NCBI GenBank assembly: GCA_014529385.2
Contig: CM043957.1
Coordinates: 83,115,881-83,179,880, forward strand
Direction of reading: 5' to 3'
DNA length: 64,000 nt
DNA from: Adiantum capillus-veneris
Taxonomy: Eukaryota > Streptophyta > Polypodiopsida > Polypodiales > Pteridaceae
The notes beneath the pieces are model-generated. The model was not told the DNA's origin. It saw only the letters and a program-made list of their open reading frames with translations, and did no database searches. Shown here in pieces: positions 45,882 to 59,798 of the stretch (position 1 is the stretch's first letter; every line of letters starts with the position of its first letter). A program made the translations under genes and the position numbers.

Positions 45882-46100
45882 ATGAATCAGTACAACCTAC
45901 CTCAAGACAGATCACACATACCAACACGTGTACGCTCAATCAAGGTAATAGTGGATTTGAAGGCTCACTACTAGCACGTCATTGACACCATGCCGGGTGG
46001 GGAGCGGTTTTTGGAGGTTCTGGCATCAGATCAACCATTTGTCTTACCTTTGGTACAAGGCAATGTACCGTTTGAAGTTTTAATCTATGTCCTAGTATAA
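45882..46100 (+). pseudogene. leader ORF A homologue (remnant)
   Basis: From Met at 45882 the frame runs to TAA at 46098-46100 with one in-frame TAG at 45972-45974, giving 72 codons before the final stop, close to the 70 and 72 of A1 and A2 in element 1. It begins M-N-Q-Y-N-L (A1: M-N-H-E-N-L). Its C-terminus V-L-A-S-D-Q-P-F-V-L-P-L-V then E-V-L-I-Y-V-L aligns with A2 (I-L-A-S-P-N-P-V-I-L-P-L-I, then D-V-H-V-F-I-L). It lies about 80 bases before Gag. Only one copy is seen and no B-type ORF follows. It is an independent witness that the A-type ORF is a real lineage gene. Confidence 0.6.
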
Positions 46101-46183
46101 GAGGGTGTACACGCCTCCTTGTAAAGAAGAAAAAAACTTTTGCAAGTTAAGCAGTGTGTCTTTCTAGCTCTCTCTCAGTAATC

Positions 46184-47161
46184 ATGGCAAGTGTAGCATT
46201 TCCAACATTTAAAGGAAAGAAGGGGGAGGATTTGGTAACAGACTTCCTAGATGACTTTGAAGTAGCATGTGTAGTGAGCAACAAAGATACGGATGAATCC
46301 CGGGTTAGAATCTTTAAGCATCTCATGAAGCTAGAAGCTAGATCATGGTACAATGCACTTCCACAAGCAACCAAGGATGACTGGGAACCCTTAAAAATCA
46401 CTTTTAAGAGGCGCTTTGGGGGAGGTACCACTTCAGAAAAGTTGTGGGACAAGTTGAGAGACTTGAAGCAGGAGGGTCTTTTAGAATATGCCACCTATGA
46501 GTCCAAATTTGTGGATTTGTGGGAACGGTGGGTTGAGTCACTGGCTAGGGGGGAAGCTGCACCCAATTTCCCAAAAAAAGGTCGGTTCACGCATGGCTTA
46601 TGTCCGCTTCTCAAGGAGAAGGTGAAAGGTAGATTCCCGGCTACGTACGAGTTAGCCGTTGAGATTGCTCGCCTTAAAGACAAGAAGCTGCGAATGAAAG
46701 CCAAAGAAACCGAGTCAACAGAATCATGAACATCGCATCGACCAGCAACTAGGACAACCACCATTCCACCACCACCACCGGCTCTTGGGGTAAGAGACGA
46801 CCAACAAGATATGTTTGCCCATATTACTGACCAACTGCAGAATTTGTCTGTCCACTTAATACAACAAGGGAGGAGTCAAGAAAGAGATCAAGACCCTGGA
46901 AGAGGACGACGACAAAACAGGGACTATCATTGCTACAACTGCGGAGAAGACGGTCACGGTATGTACTACTGTCCCAAACCACGACAAAACTATAATAGAG
47001 GAGGTAGGAGGAACCAATTGTCACCCCCTAGAGAAAGAACACCCCCACCCCGAGCACCACCCCCACCAACACAAATTCTACGTCCACCCCAGACACCACT
47101 ACAAGCATCCATCCCACCTCTTCCACCAGCCCCACCACTTGATTGCCCTGTAAAATCATAA
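46184..47161 (+). pseudogene. gag: element 2 Gag and zinc knuckle
   Basis: The likely start is Met at 46184 (M-A-S-V-A-F-P-T-F-K-G); an earlier GTG/ATG-free extension to 46154 is also open. The Gag core has A-R-S-W-Y-N-A-L and F-K-R-R-F, homologous to element 1 Gag. Unlike element 1 the frame passes the point of the element 1 frameshift, but a TGA at 46727-46729 interrupts it. It then continues in the same frame to the zinc knuckle C-Y-N-C-G-E-D-G-H-G-M-Y-Y-C (CX2CX4HX4C, complete, about 46936-46977) and a Pro-rich linker. A frameshift near 47143-47161 leads into the protease frame. Confidence 0.88.
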
Positions 47162-50100
47162 GGCTAGAAGAGAAAGGAAAAGCCATAGTAGTGGATCCAC
47201 CCAGAGCAAAGGAGAGGGACAAGGGTAAGGAGAAGGTAACCTTTTTAGAACCACTTGAAGCCATGACTGTGAAAAGAGCTAGGAGGGAGAAAGCTACACA
47301 ATCAGATGATGAGAGAAGCATGAGAGGAGAAACTAGCAAGAGGCCATCCAAGCCACGACGGAAATTGGGCATCACTGACTTCTAGCTAGGGGAAAGTTAT
47401 AAGCCCTATGATCTAACATTGGATGTGGCAGAGCAAGGACCGAAGATTACATGGCCATAGCTGCTACATCTTGCACCAAAAGTAAGGCAACAATGGTCTA
47501 AAATGGTAAGTACAAGACGCTCCAAAACAAAGGTAGCCGGAGCAATTTCGGGATGCAACATGGATGACATCCTTCCAATTGTCGACGTAAACATAAAAGG
47601 AAAGAGGGTTGGAAACACCTACATTGATGGAGGTGCACAAATCTGTGTAATGAGCGAAGCTATGATGCTTCGATTAGGGCTCGAGGTTGACAGGCCTTCT
47701 CCATGCAAGGCAAAGATGGCAAACAACGCAAAAGTAAAGTGTGTGGGTGTGGTAAGTGCCGTGAAAATCAAAGCTTTCAACACTGAGGTAGAGGTAGATG
47801 TTTTTGTAATGCCTACTAAGGGGGAGGGCTATCCACTAATTTTGGGAAGGCCATGGTTGATGGCCATGAAGGCAAAACAGGACTGGGGTACTGGCCTTCT
47901 ACGCATGACCGGTAAGAAAGGGGAGACAATCTACTACGACATGAGGATTGGCAAGCAGAAGCAAATGAATCTGGAAACATCGGCAGATGAAACCACTAGC
48001 GAATCTTCCAGTTCTGAGGAGGAGACCACATCCACCGACGAAAGTGATAGTTCCATTGATGTGATGGGTATCATTATGAAGGATCCACAAAGGGTAAGCA
48101 CAACTGGTGATCCATCACCAAAAGGGCAACCCAATGAAGAGGAGAGCAAATCACCTGGCCTAGGAGGAAGTAGGTTGAAGGGTATGTTGTCTACGGAATT
48201 AACACTTGAGGAGAAAGATAGTTTTTTGCAAATGTTGATGGGATTTCCTAACCTGTTCATTGACAACTATGAAAGAATCACAGGCATTACAGTGGTGGAA
48301 CATCATATTAAGCTGAAGGAAGGGGTAAAACCAGTTGTGCAAAAGCTACGACGATTGGGGGTCATACAAGAAAAGGCACTCTTGGCCAAGGTAAGGAAAC
48401 TGCTGGAGGCGGGATTCATCTATCCTGTAGAAAACTCAGAATGGGTGTCACCCGTAGTGGTGACGCCTAAAAAAAAATGGTAAGTGGAGGGTCTGTGTTG
48501 ACTACAAACCACTAAATGCAGCTACAAAGAGAGACCACTTTCCTCTCCCTTTCTTGGATGAAATTCTGAATGAAGTAGCGGGTTTTGAATGCTATACCGT
48601 CTGTGATGGTTATTCTGGATACTTTCAAATATGCATAGCCTTGGAAGATCAGCTAAAAACCACTTTTATCACGCCATGGGGTTGTTTTGCATATAGGGTT
48701 ATGCCATTTGGTCTCACAAATGCACCTGCCACATTCCAAAAATATGTCACATATGTTTTTCAACCGTTCTTTGGAACATCCATAAGAGTGTTCATTGATG
48801 ATTTTTGTATATATATAGCTCCCTTATTTCCCATTTAGAAAAGGTAACTGAAGGTTTGGCCAGGTTGCAGAGCCTAGGTGGGCAATTAAATGTGGATAAA
48901 TGCCACATTGGGGAGAGTAAAGTCATTCTACTAGGCCATGAAATTTCAGCAAAAGGTATCAACGCCGACCCAAGTAAGGTGTCCGCACTCATAGCCCTAC
49001 CTTCACCAACGACCGCACGCCAACTGGTGTCTTTTCTACAGAAGGTGAGGTACTTAAGTAGATTCATACATCTACTATCACAACTTGTTCTACCACTGCA
49101 ACAACTCACTCAAAGATCAACTTTCACATGGGACGAGGAAAGCGAACATCACTACAACAAGGTAAAGGAGGTCTTAGCCACTCTGCCAACTATCTCACCA
49201 CCTAAGTGGGATGAAAAATTCTATGTCACCTCAAGTGTTGGTGATGACTCATTGGGGGCTGTGCTACTCCAAAAGGATACGACGACATCTTTCATGAGGC
49301 CAATCTACTTCTCTAGTCGAATGATGACAGAAGGAGAGAAAGGTTTCACCCATGTGGAACACTTAGTCCTAGCTCTTAGATTTGCAACTACAAAGTTTAG
49401 GTCATATTTTCTGCCTAAGCAATTTGTGATTCTAACCACGGATGAAATATTTCCCTATGTTGTACAACACATGGATGTGTCTACTAGGATTACTAAATGG
49501 CTAGTTCGTCTGCAAGAGTTTGACTACACGGTATAGGTAGAAAGCACGACAAGGGCAAGTTTGGGGGGACTCATGACCTACCAAGTCTTTGAAAGGAAGG
49601 AGAAGCAATCTAAGGAAGGATAAGTCCGATTACCTCCAGTACCACCGATGGTAGAAGGAGCATACTCTCTCTACTTTGATGGAGCCTACAAGCGAGCATC
49701 CGAAAAAGCAGCTGCAGGCATAGTGGTCTTTGATGACAAAGGGACAAAGGTATTTTCGTTGGGCCAATTGTTAGATTCACATTCTAACAATGAAGCTGAG
49801 TATGCAGCACTAACCAAGGGTCTACAATGGTGCGTCTCGCAAGGTGTACAACACCTTAGTGTATTTGGGGATGCTCTACTTCTGGTAAGGCAAGTAAATG
49901 GAGCATGGACATGCAAGAATCCTAGTTTAAGGACTCACTTAAGTGGTGTAAAAACCTTGTTGGATAAGTTTGAAGAAGTTCAAATACACCATATCCCAAG
50001 GGCTCAAAACCAAGAAGCAGATGCCCTAGCAAGTGAAAGACTACAGGAAGTGGTGGTTGGAGCAATAAAACTAAAGCTCCCTCTATTTCAAAGCAGTGAT

Positions 50101-51321
50101 GCCTTGCCTGACATCATGCATTTTTTGGAAACAGGGGAATGCCCATCAGATTTAACAAAGGGACAGAAGCAATGGCTGACGCGGAAGGCGACAAGGTATC
50201 GACTCATCAATGATGGTTTGTACTGTAAGGGTAAGGACCAAATACTCAGGAAGGTCCCTCTCTCTCACGAAATCATGGGAGTAATTGCTAGCTGTCACGA
50301 CGGGGTTTGTGGTGGTCACTTTGCCCTAGACATAACAAGTAGGAAAATCTTGCAGGCAGGCTTCATATGGCCTAGCCTCAACCGTGATGTACACCATTGG
50401 TGCAAAACGTGTAAGTTGTGTCAAAAGGCCGGCACTAGGTCACTTATGCCTGAACCACAGACACCTATTCTCTCATATGTCCCATTTGAAAAATGGGATA
50501 TCGATGCCATTGGGCCATTACTTAGGGCCAACTCAGGAAAATTCTACATTATCATGGGGGTCGACTACATGACTAGATGGGCAGAGGCTACAGCCACCAC
50601 TAGAATCACAGCGGTAGAGGTAGCTAAATTTATCTACGAGCACATATGCTGTAGGTTTGGCACACCTTTAGAGATCATCTCTGATAGAGGGCCTGGTTTC
50701 AGAGCAGACTTGGTAGGAGAATTAATGTAGAAACTGGGCATTACAAGGAGGCACTCTTCACCATATTACCCTCAATGTAATGGCCTAGTTGAAAAGGTAA
50801 ATGGAATGGTTTCTAAAATTATTACCAAGCAGGTAAACAATCATCCTGGAGACTGGGATAAGTATCTACTACCAGCTTTATGGGCCTACAGAACTTCATT
50901 TCGTACATCCTTGGGATTCACACCGTATCATCTAGTATTTGGTAAGGAAGCAATCTTGCTCATTGAAGTGCAACTACAAAGTCTTAGAGTAATGGCAAGC
51001 CAACTTCAACAGCCCAACATGCATTTGAGAGATCACATCATCAACTTGGAAAGACTGCAGTTGGACAGAGAAGAAGCAATAAATTATTATGCAGCACAAG
51101 CAGAGCATAGACGGCTTAGCTTTAACGAGCATCTCCGGAAAAACGAATTGAAGAAAGGAATGTTGGTGCTTCGCTACGACAATCGCTTCGACACGCACAA
51201 GGATAAGAAACTCCTACTCCGATGGGAAGGTCCTTTCATCGTCAGGAAAAAGTATGGCAATGGAAGCTACCAACTTATGGAGGCTGATGGAAAACTTCAT
51301 AAAACCAGGGTAAATGGTTAG
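47143..51321 (+). pseudogene. pol: element 2 Pol (protease, RT, two RNase H, integrase)
   Basis: The domain order equals element 1. Protease I-D-G-G-A near 47622. RT has V-S-P-V-V-V-T-P-K-K, M-P-F-G-L-T and F-I-D-D-F (about 48793). The first RNase H has degenerate catalytic positions (V-T-S-S where gypsy enzymes have a D-A-S). The second RNase H has F-D-G-A, N-N-E-A-E-Y, F-G-D-A and E-A-D-A-L-A, all intact. The integrase has a complete H-H-C-C (C-K-L-C near 50415) and D, D, E. Lesions: TAG 47383 and 47458, frameshift in an A-run near 48470, TA-slippage frameshift near 48810, TAG 49534, TAA 49621, TAG 50728, and TAG 51319 where element 1 reads on. Confidence 0.9.
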
Positions 51322-51453
51322 TGACTTAAACCTTATTTTCTTTGATTTGACCAGGCTCCACCAATTGACATTCCAGATGAGGACACACCATCAGCCACCA
51401 CCTCCGACGATAATGATCAAACAGATGAGCTAGAGACATGAATGCCTCTAGCC

Positions 51454-51469
51454 AAAAGGGGAGGGCTAA
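51454..51469 (+). other. element 2 polypurine tract
   Basis: AAAAGGGGAGGGCTAA directly before the 3' LTR. Confidence 0.85.
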
Positions 51470-53018
51470 TGATGGGGTTCCCATACCCCTCTTCTCTCGT
51501 TCCCACCCCATGAAAACCCCCTCTTAGGGAGGGAGTGATAAAAGGCATTGGAAAAAATAAGAAAAAAATAAAGTATGATTATGTAAATATATAAGAAAGG
51601 TAAAATAAGCCACCTCATGCCTGCGGGGTAGCCCATCCCCACCTTGCCTCCTTTTTTCTTCATTGTTGCCCCGCCGTGTGCCCTTTTTCCTCTCCTCCAC
51701 TCAAAAGGTAAACCCCCTCTCTCTTTCCCTTGTCCTTTCTCCTTTCTCTCTCCCCTCAAGCTACCCCACTTCTCACCAATAATGCATTATATCTCACCAA
51801 TAATGCACCCTAACTCACATGCAACTTACCCTATATTCCAAAATAGTATACCCCACCCCCTCTTTCTCTCTCCTATCATATCCCATGACCCAAATATCCC
51901 CCTCTCTCTCTAAAGGGCGCCATGTCTCTTGTCTTGTAGCTAAATAACCTCCCCCACACTCACACACACTCAGTTTCACTAAAAAAGGTGCCCACAGACC
52001 CATCCCCACCCGGTGGTTACTTGATTTTTCTTGTGTTCACACACATATGCACACAGATTCACCTCTGAACACACTCCCCTCTCTCCCCTCTTGTAATTAC
52101 TTTATTCTCCATGTCACCTCTCACTTTTTTTCATCCACCCACCTCTCTCTCTTAGTCTCTCTCTCATGAGACTGCTGTTCTAGCACATATACACACAACC
52201 AGACAAGTGGGGCCCACAGTCACATGGCCTATGTAGATAATGATTTCTTCATTTCTAAATTCTAGAATTTCTTCCCTTTCCTCCCCTATATAAAGAGGGG
52301 TCACCATCACACTAAATACACACACAACATCACCAAAGAACACACTATGCACTGTGTGTGCCTAGTACACACACGCACACCCACACCATCACCATCACCA
52401 TCACCGCAATCACCATGCTTGTTTTGAGCATGACCTCTACACCCTTGGCTATGGAAGATGAAGGGAAAATAAATGAAGGATGATGGCCATAATCCTCGTG
52501 CGAGTCTTCGCCATCAACTCCCACCTATCCGCCATGTGCTCTACCACTCTCTCCCTTCTCATTCCCCTACCCTATGCTCCCCATTTCATCGCCTAATTCT
52601 CTAAATAAAGCTTGAGGTTTTGTGAGTATGTTTTCTTGCAATGTTTTGCCCATGTGAGGTGTGCGGAATCGCCACCTAGTCTTGTGTTTTGGAGTGAGCT
52701 TGTGTATGTGTGAAGGGTGTGCAGATTCGCCATCCTTTTGTGGTGCCTAAGTACTAAGCTGCTATACCCCCTCCCTCACTCTCTCTCTCTCTCTCTCTCT
52801 CTCTCACTTGATCTCATTCCCTTTCCTCTTCATCATTACTCCCAAGCATCCATCTCTCTTGGATGAAAACTTTGTTATGGTGGTGTGTTGTTTGCGTCCT
52901 AGCCGCTGAAGCTAGGTGGTGCCCCCTGTTTGCTTTACCATGACAGGCTCGAGGCGCGCCATTCGGTCCCCGGTGTTTTAGAGGCCGTCGAGGTTCGGGG
53001 TTCGCTTTGCTCCCGTCA
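51470..53018 (+). repeat. element 2 3' LTR
   Basis: Matches 43643-45206; a CACCAT run near 52384 is one or more units shorter and the CT tract near 52778 longer. Confidence 0.92.
52287..52294 (+). promoter_or_regulatory. element 2 3' LTR TATA box
   Basis: TATATAAA, a perfect TATA core. The same site in the 5' LTR (44477-44484) reads TATATGAA. Confidence 0.55.
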
Positions 53019-53121
53019 CAAGCAAAGAAGAGGAGGGAATGAAGGTGTGGGCATACGTCGGCATTGATGGTGCTCCTTTTGGAAAATATAGAGCATATTG
53101 TGCTTTTCCCTTAGTAATAAC

Positions 53122-53123
<2 letters not shown>

Positions 53124-53187
<64 letters not shown>

Positions 53188-53202
53188 AAGAGAGAGAGAG
53201 AG
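53124..53202 (+). repeat. (GA)n microsatellite
   Basis: About 29 GA units to 53182, then a short interrupted GA run to 53202. It lies about 100 bases right of element 2. Confidence 0.97.
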
Positions 53203-54860
53203 TGTAAGGTCTCCACCTTTCTAGTTGTGGGGAATGAACTCAAGCTTTAGGAGAAAGCATTGGTCAAAGCATTGGTCAGGCAATCAGGTAAAAACACTAT
53301 TTCAAAAACAATAAAAAAATGGTATTTTTGAAATCTTAAGCACAACAAACCCCGGCTAGAAATGTTTCGAATTAAATTCAGCCAAATACTGACCCCAGTA
53401 GTTCCTCCGGAAGATTCAATGTAAATTAAATTGTTAAGAAAAATTGGATGGTTGCAGTAATCATTTAAGCATAGACTTTTACTAAGGCCTCCCATATATT
53501 TTCCCCAAATATTTATGAAAATAGCAAAAAGTAGCCTAAAAAATTAGCAGGGTTGATTTTTTTGTTCAGGCAGGTTGTGGGGGGAGGTAGTAGCGGCTGC
53601 CAGGCTCAGAAATAGCAGCAAGTGGCACCTTCTTGAGCTTGGAGGCTGCTTGAGTTGCAAGCAGCTGCCTGTTCCAGCCAGGGAAAGTCCAGAAGGCCCA
53701 AAAAAATTATAAATAGGGCCCGAGGCCTCTCATTCTCACTTAGACTTGAAATCCTCGCCATTTCTCTCTTACATAGGGAGAAAACTCTACCCAACAAGCC
53801 AAGGAGTGAAGGCATGCTTCACTGAGGCCTGCCATACTTTAGGAATTTGTTATGTTTTTGGTGTCTTGAAATGGCTATGGCCACACCTTTGAGAAAGGAG
53901 TCGACTACAGCATGGTCAAAGGGGCTTCGTCAACTCTTACAGAAATTTACTGGTTTGCTACTGATTATTGTAGAGGGAGATGATCAGAGTCGACCGTGCT
54001 ACGATGGAAATTCATGATCCTCCCATCATTTGAGTTGAAAATCTGCTAAAACTTGCTGATCACATGAGACTCTAAAAAAACTCCGCAAGAATCTCACTAA
54101 TGAATAAACCCCCATCACATTTCCTATCTTTCTTCCTAGAGAAAGCAGTGGGCCATTTCCACAAACGGCAGAGTAGATTGTAGGCAGAAGCAGAAGAAAT
54201 CAGAGAAAAATCTTTTCAATAAAAGGGAGGAAAGAGACGTGCTCACAAGGGGACTGAATTTGAGATCAAGAATCCTCTATCCAAGGAAGCTTCAATAGGC
54301 AAGATATACACCTTGAAAATTTCCTTTGCAATAGGGAGGGACCCGATACAAAGCTTCAATCTTGACAAGCAACAACAAATCTTAGACCCTAGAAGATCCG
54401 GGATGAAATCTTGGAAAAGAGTGCTTTGACTTTTGAGAGCAAAATACGGAATCTAGATGTTTCCAGAAGCATGACATAAAAAACATTTGGCAAACATACA
54501 CAAAATATTAGACTTCACGTTCAAAAGGAGTGTAAGCACTGAGATACAAGTGATATGTACTGCTTTGAGTAGGGATTCATATGCTCATTAGAGAGGTACA
54601 TGAGTGGTGGTGTTCTACTATCAACAATCGTGCCTCCATTAGGAGTAGAGGAATCTATGAGAATAGATACATAATGAGGTCTACACAGAAAAAAACATTA
54701 TCAATATTCAATTTAAACTACTTGGCATGTAGAAAGTAAAGAATCAAGTCATCTGACTTATATATTTTGTAAAATGGGAGTATAGACAACTCCAGGCACT
54801 TTGCCAATGACAAGGATTTCTTCACCTTCACCTTCATTTTCCGAGCTGTGGACAAACACT
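53203..54860. other. no gene seen
   Basis: Only short frames without recognisable domains. A TATAAATAG-like sequence occurs near 53710 without further support. Confidence 0.4.
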
Positions 54861-55260
54861 CCAGGTGCCTCATTCTTGCTCGAGTTGTGAAATAACACAT
54901 TATGAGTGCCCAAAACCTAAGATTCCATCTAAACCCTGACTGAAATGCATAACTCTCCACCCTGTCTTTTCTTGTTGCAACTGCATAAAAATGGAAAAAA
55001 CCCATGAACATGTTCATGGTGAAGAGCATGCCAGCTTTGGCACAAGTTTTTCAAAGAGCAACGTAGACAAACAGATAGGCTTGATTGCCCAACACCTAAA
55101 ACTCCATCTAAAGCCTAAATGAAATGCACAACTCCTCACCATGTCTTGTTCCGCAACTGCTAAAAACCATGAACATATTGATGGTAAAGAGCATACCAAC
55201 TCAAACACGAGCACTTCAATGAGCTACGTAGATAAATACAACATAACAAGCTAAGATAAT
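54861..55260 (+). repeat. 179-bp diverged tandem duplication
   Basis: TGCCCAAAACCTAAGATTCC at 54907 corresponds to TGCCCAACACCTAAAACTCC at 55086. The similarity extends through ACCATGAACAT and GAGCAT blocks at a period of about 179 bp. A third partial copy may follow near 55260. Confidence 0.7.
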
Positions 55261-55699
55261 GGTAGAACACAAATTGAAATGCACATGCTCAATTCAACAC
55301 GAGAGCTTCAAAGATCAATGTAGACACATAGAGAATCATATTTGATACCACTTAAAAGATGTGGAAAAAGTACAACACAAATAGCAAAGTGCCTCAATGA
55401 AACTAACCCCAAGGCCACAACGACGCTTCCGTTGAGACAGAGTTGTTTTTTTCTAATACAACTTTATCCAAAACTTAGGCCTTTGAGAATGTGAAGTAAG
55501 CTCTCTATACACCAAACCCAATTCGTCAGATTAAGCCTCTCTTTGTCTCTTTCTAGCTTAGAGTTCTCGAGCAAGCTTACTCATAGGAAATCACTCCTAG
55601 TGTCCACTTGTACATAGTATTTGGAGGGAGGTGTTCCTAATTGAATTTCTTTGAAATATAACCTGCAAAGGCACACCAATAATTGAAGGTAATGTCCAG

Positions 55700-56439
<740 letters not shown>

Positions 56440-58000
56440 TAGAGAGGAAACCTCTCGCTGATTATCCACGATAATTAGCCTAATCCATTTTTAATTAGCA
56501 AAATTATGCTAATTTATCTCTATTTTCTTAATCAATCTAATTAATTAAGAAGATTAAACTTATCTACAATCTAAACTAATCTTTTAACTCTTAATATTCT
56601 ATTGATTAATTAGATTAAGATTAGAGATATTAATCTAATTAATTATTAAGCCATATTAAGATTGAAATTAATCTTTTTATACTTAAGTTAAGGGTAATTA
56701 TACTAATTAAACTTAGATTAGTATAAGATAATTATCAGAGCTGTATTAGACTGTTAAGAAGCTAGGAAAAATATATTTGAAATTTTAGATTAGCTTTTGT
56801 AATTAATTAGGCAGAAATTAGCTGTTTTTAGTCAAAAAATTGATGGGAAACCTACTTAATTAACTCAAAAGTTCTTAAGCTAATATCACACTTAGGAAAA
56901 TTTTAGGAACACTAAGGTAAATTACTCATTAATCAAAAATTAATCTAAGTATTTAATTAAGCTGAAATTAGCTATTTTGAGCCACAAATTAAAGGAAAAA
57001 TTAGTAAAAAAAGTTAGATAATTATGTGTTATTTATCAAAGTTATTTTACATTATAATTAAGCTGTAATAATTATCTTAAGGCTAGAAAGTTAGTTTAAC
57101 TATTTTTCTAAGCCAAAAGAGACTAGTTCTAGCTAAAAGTAAAAGGGGGAAATTAGTAAATCAAGTTAGATAATTATGTGTTATTTATTAAAGTTAGTTT
57201 ACATTATAATTAAGCCATAAAATTTATCTTAAGGTTAAGAATTTAGTTCAACTATTTTTCTAAGCCAAAACATATAAGTTCTAGCTAAAATCAAAAGAGG
57301 AAAATTAGTAAATCAAGTTAGATAATTATGTGATATTTATCAGAGCTGTTTTATATTGTAAGTAAGTAGAGATAATTAGCTTAATGTCAGAAAGTTAATC
57401 TAGGTATTTATTTTTGCCTAAACAATCTAATTTTAATTAAAAATGAAAGGGTGAAATTAGATAACTAATTTTTATTTTTACAAGTTAATTATCAATGTCA
57501 GGAAATACCATTATCTACCTATGATAAATATAACATTATTAGTTAGCTAGTTTAAGTAGCTATAATTGATCAAAAACCCTGTTTTTATTTGAAGATTGAT
57601 TAGGATAAATAGAATCTACTGTCAAAAGTCTTTAGAAAAATCGTTGTAAGTGTAAACCATTGGTTTAAAGATGAGGAAATGTAATCTTTAAGAGAAAACA
57701 AATATAATAAATACTAAGCTTAAAATAGGCAGATTTCAAGGTTAATAAAGATGGGGAAATTAGGTAAAAGATGTATAAATTTATAAGAAAATTACGGGAG
57801 CTTAGAAAACCCTTCAGGAAGCTACACTAAAGATATCTTGTCCATATAAGAAATTAAGAAATTACAAGTTCAAGAAATTACCCTTTTGGATGACAAATTA
57901 AACCTTGATTGGGTTAGAAGAAGAATTAGATTGAATACGAAGGTTAAGTCTAGCTTTTGGATTATTTACTTGATAATTAAACGTCCTTTTTTATAAGGAT
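56440..58000. repeat. AT-rich block with 152-bp degenerate tandem repeat
   Basis: The sequence is strongly AT-rich with many TTAATTA words. GTTAGATAATTATGTG begins at 57013, 57165 and 57317, an exact 152-bp spacing twice. Each copy is followed by TTATTTATCAAAGTT-like sequence and AATTAAGC. More decayed copies of parts of the unit (GAAATTAGCT, GGAAAAATTAGTAA) occur left of 57013. No coding. Confidence 0.75.
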
Positions 58001-58008
58001 AAGAAATC

Positions 58009-58197
58009 ATGGCACCCAAAAGGACCCAAGCAAATCCTACTTTTGATGATGAGGGTAGTGTTCCTAAACGAACTAGAGCGTCGCACGACAATGAAGCCAT
58101 GCCTAGTAGTAGGCCCACTAAAGAGAGCGTTCAGGCCCCGATGCTACAACAAATTCCTGATCAGTCCCAGGTGGGTCTTTGTGATAATTTAGTTTAG
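58009..58197 (+). CDS. small ORF (62 aa), possible Gag start or first exon
   Basis: The frame begins M-A-P-K-R-T-Q-A-N and is basic and Ser/Pro-rich, then ends at 58197. CAG|GTGGGT at 58168-58176 could be a splice donor. The preceding AT-rich region and the good ATG context fit an expressed first exon or the start of a retroelement Gag, but no domain can be recognised in so short a sequence. Confidence 0.25.
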   Translation: MAPKRTQANPTFDDEGSVPKRTRASHDNEAMPSSRPTKESVQAPMLQQIPDQSQVGLCDNLV

Positions 58198-59415
<1,218 letters not shown>

Positions 59416-59589
59416 GGTAGGACACATGTAGCAACTCTCTGCCTGATCACCTTCTTTTCCCTCATCAAAACATGATCGTTGAAGGGCCCTCAAGATCTGG
59501 GTTGCTCGTGTGAGCATTGAGCATTGAGCATTGAGCAAGAATGGTCCATTGTGTCTGTTTTTGTCTTGCTACCTCTATCTCTCTCAACT

Positions 59590-59672
59590 CTCTCACAGCC
59601 AGAAGCCCAATGCTTTCTCAATCAAACCAGGACAACTGCGAACTTCGACATTTTTGGTGAACCCGATGCGAA
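59590..59672 (+). other. LTR end and primer binding site of a further element
   Basis: The sequence ends CTTCGACA at 59650 and is followed by TTTT and TGGTGAACCCGATGCGAA (from 59655), which has the form of a primer binding site. The LTR end resembles the solo LTR end at 19780-19838 (CAGCCAGA, GCCC, CGACA). The LTR start could not be found. Confidence 0.45.
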
Positions 59673-59798
59673 ATTGACCGGGGTGAGAGAGTGAAGATGG
59701 AGCCATAGCAAGAGGTGTAGGAGGTTTTATAAAAACTTTCAAGAATCAGTCTGGGGTACTTCTCCGAATAGGTACAAAATACACCGGACTTTGCAAAA

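Larger units (their letters stand above)
43643..53018 (+). mobile_element. element 2: Tat-type Ty3/gypsy retrotransposon, coding region decayed
   Basis: LTRs 43643-45206 (1,564 bp) and 51470-53018 (1,549 bp), TGATGGGG...CCCGTCA, differ at about 23 positions by eye (about 1.5 %) plus a 20-bp indel near the start. The target duplication is CAAG (43639-43642, 53019-53022). Primer site, leader-ORF remnant, Gag, protease, RT, RNase H, archaeal-type RNase H and integrase follow the same order as element 1 and are clearly homologous to it. At least six in-frame stops and three frameshifts break the polyprotein before a TAG at its apparent end. The 9.4-kb element cannot be autonomous. Confidence 0.92.
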
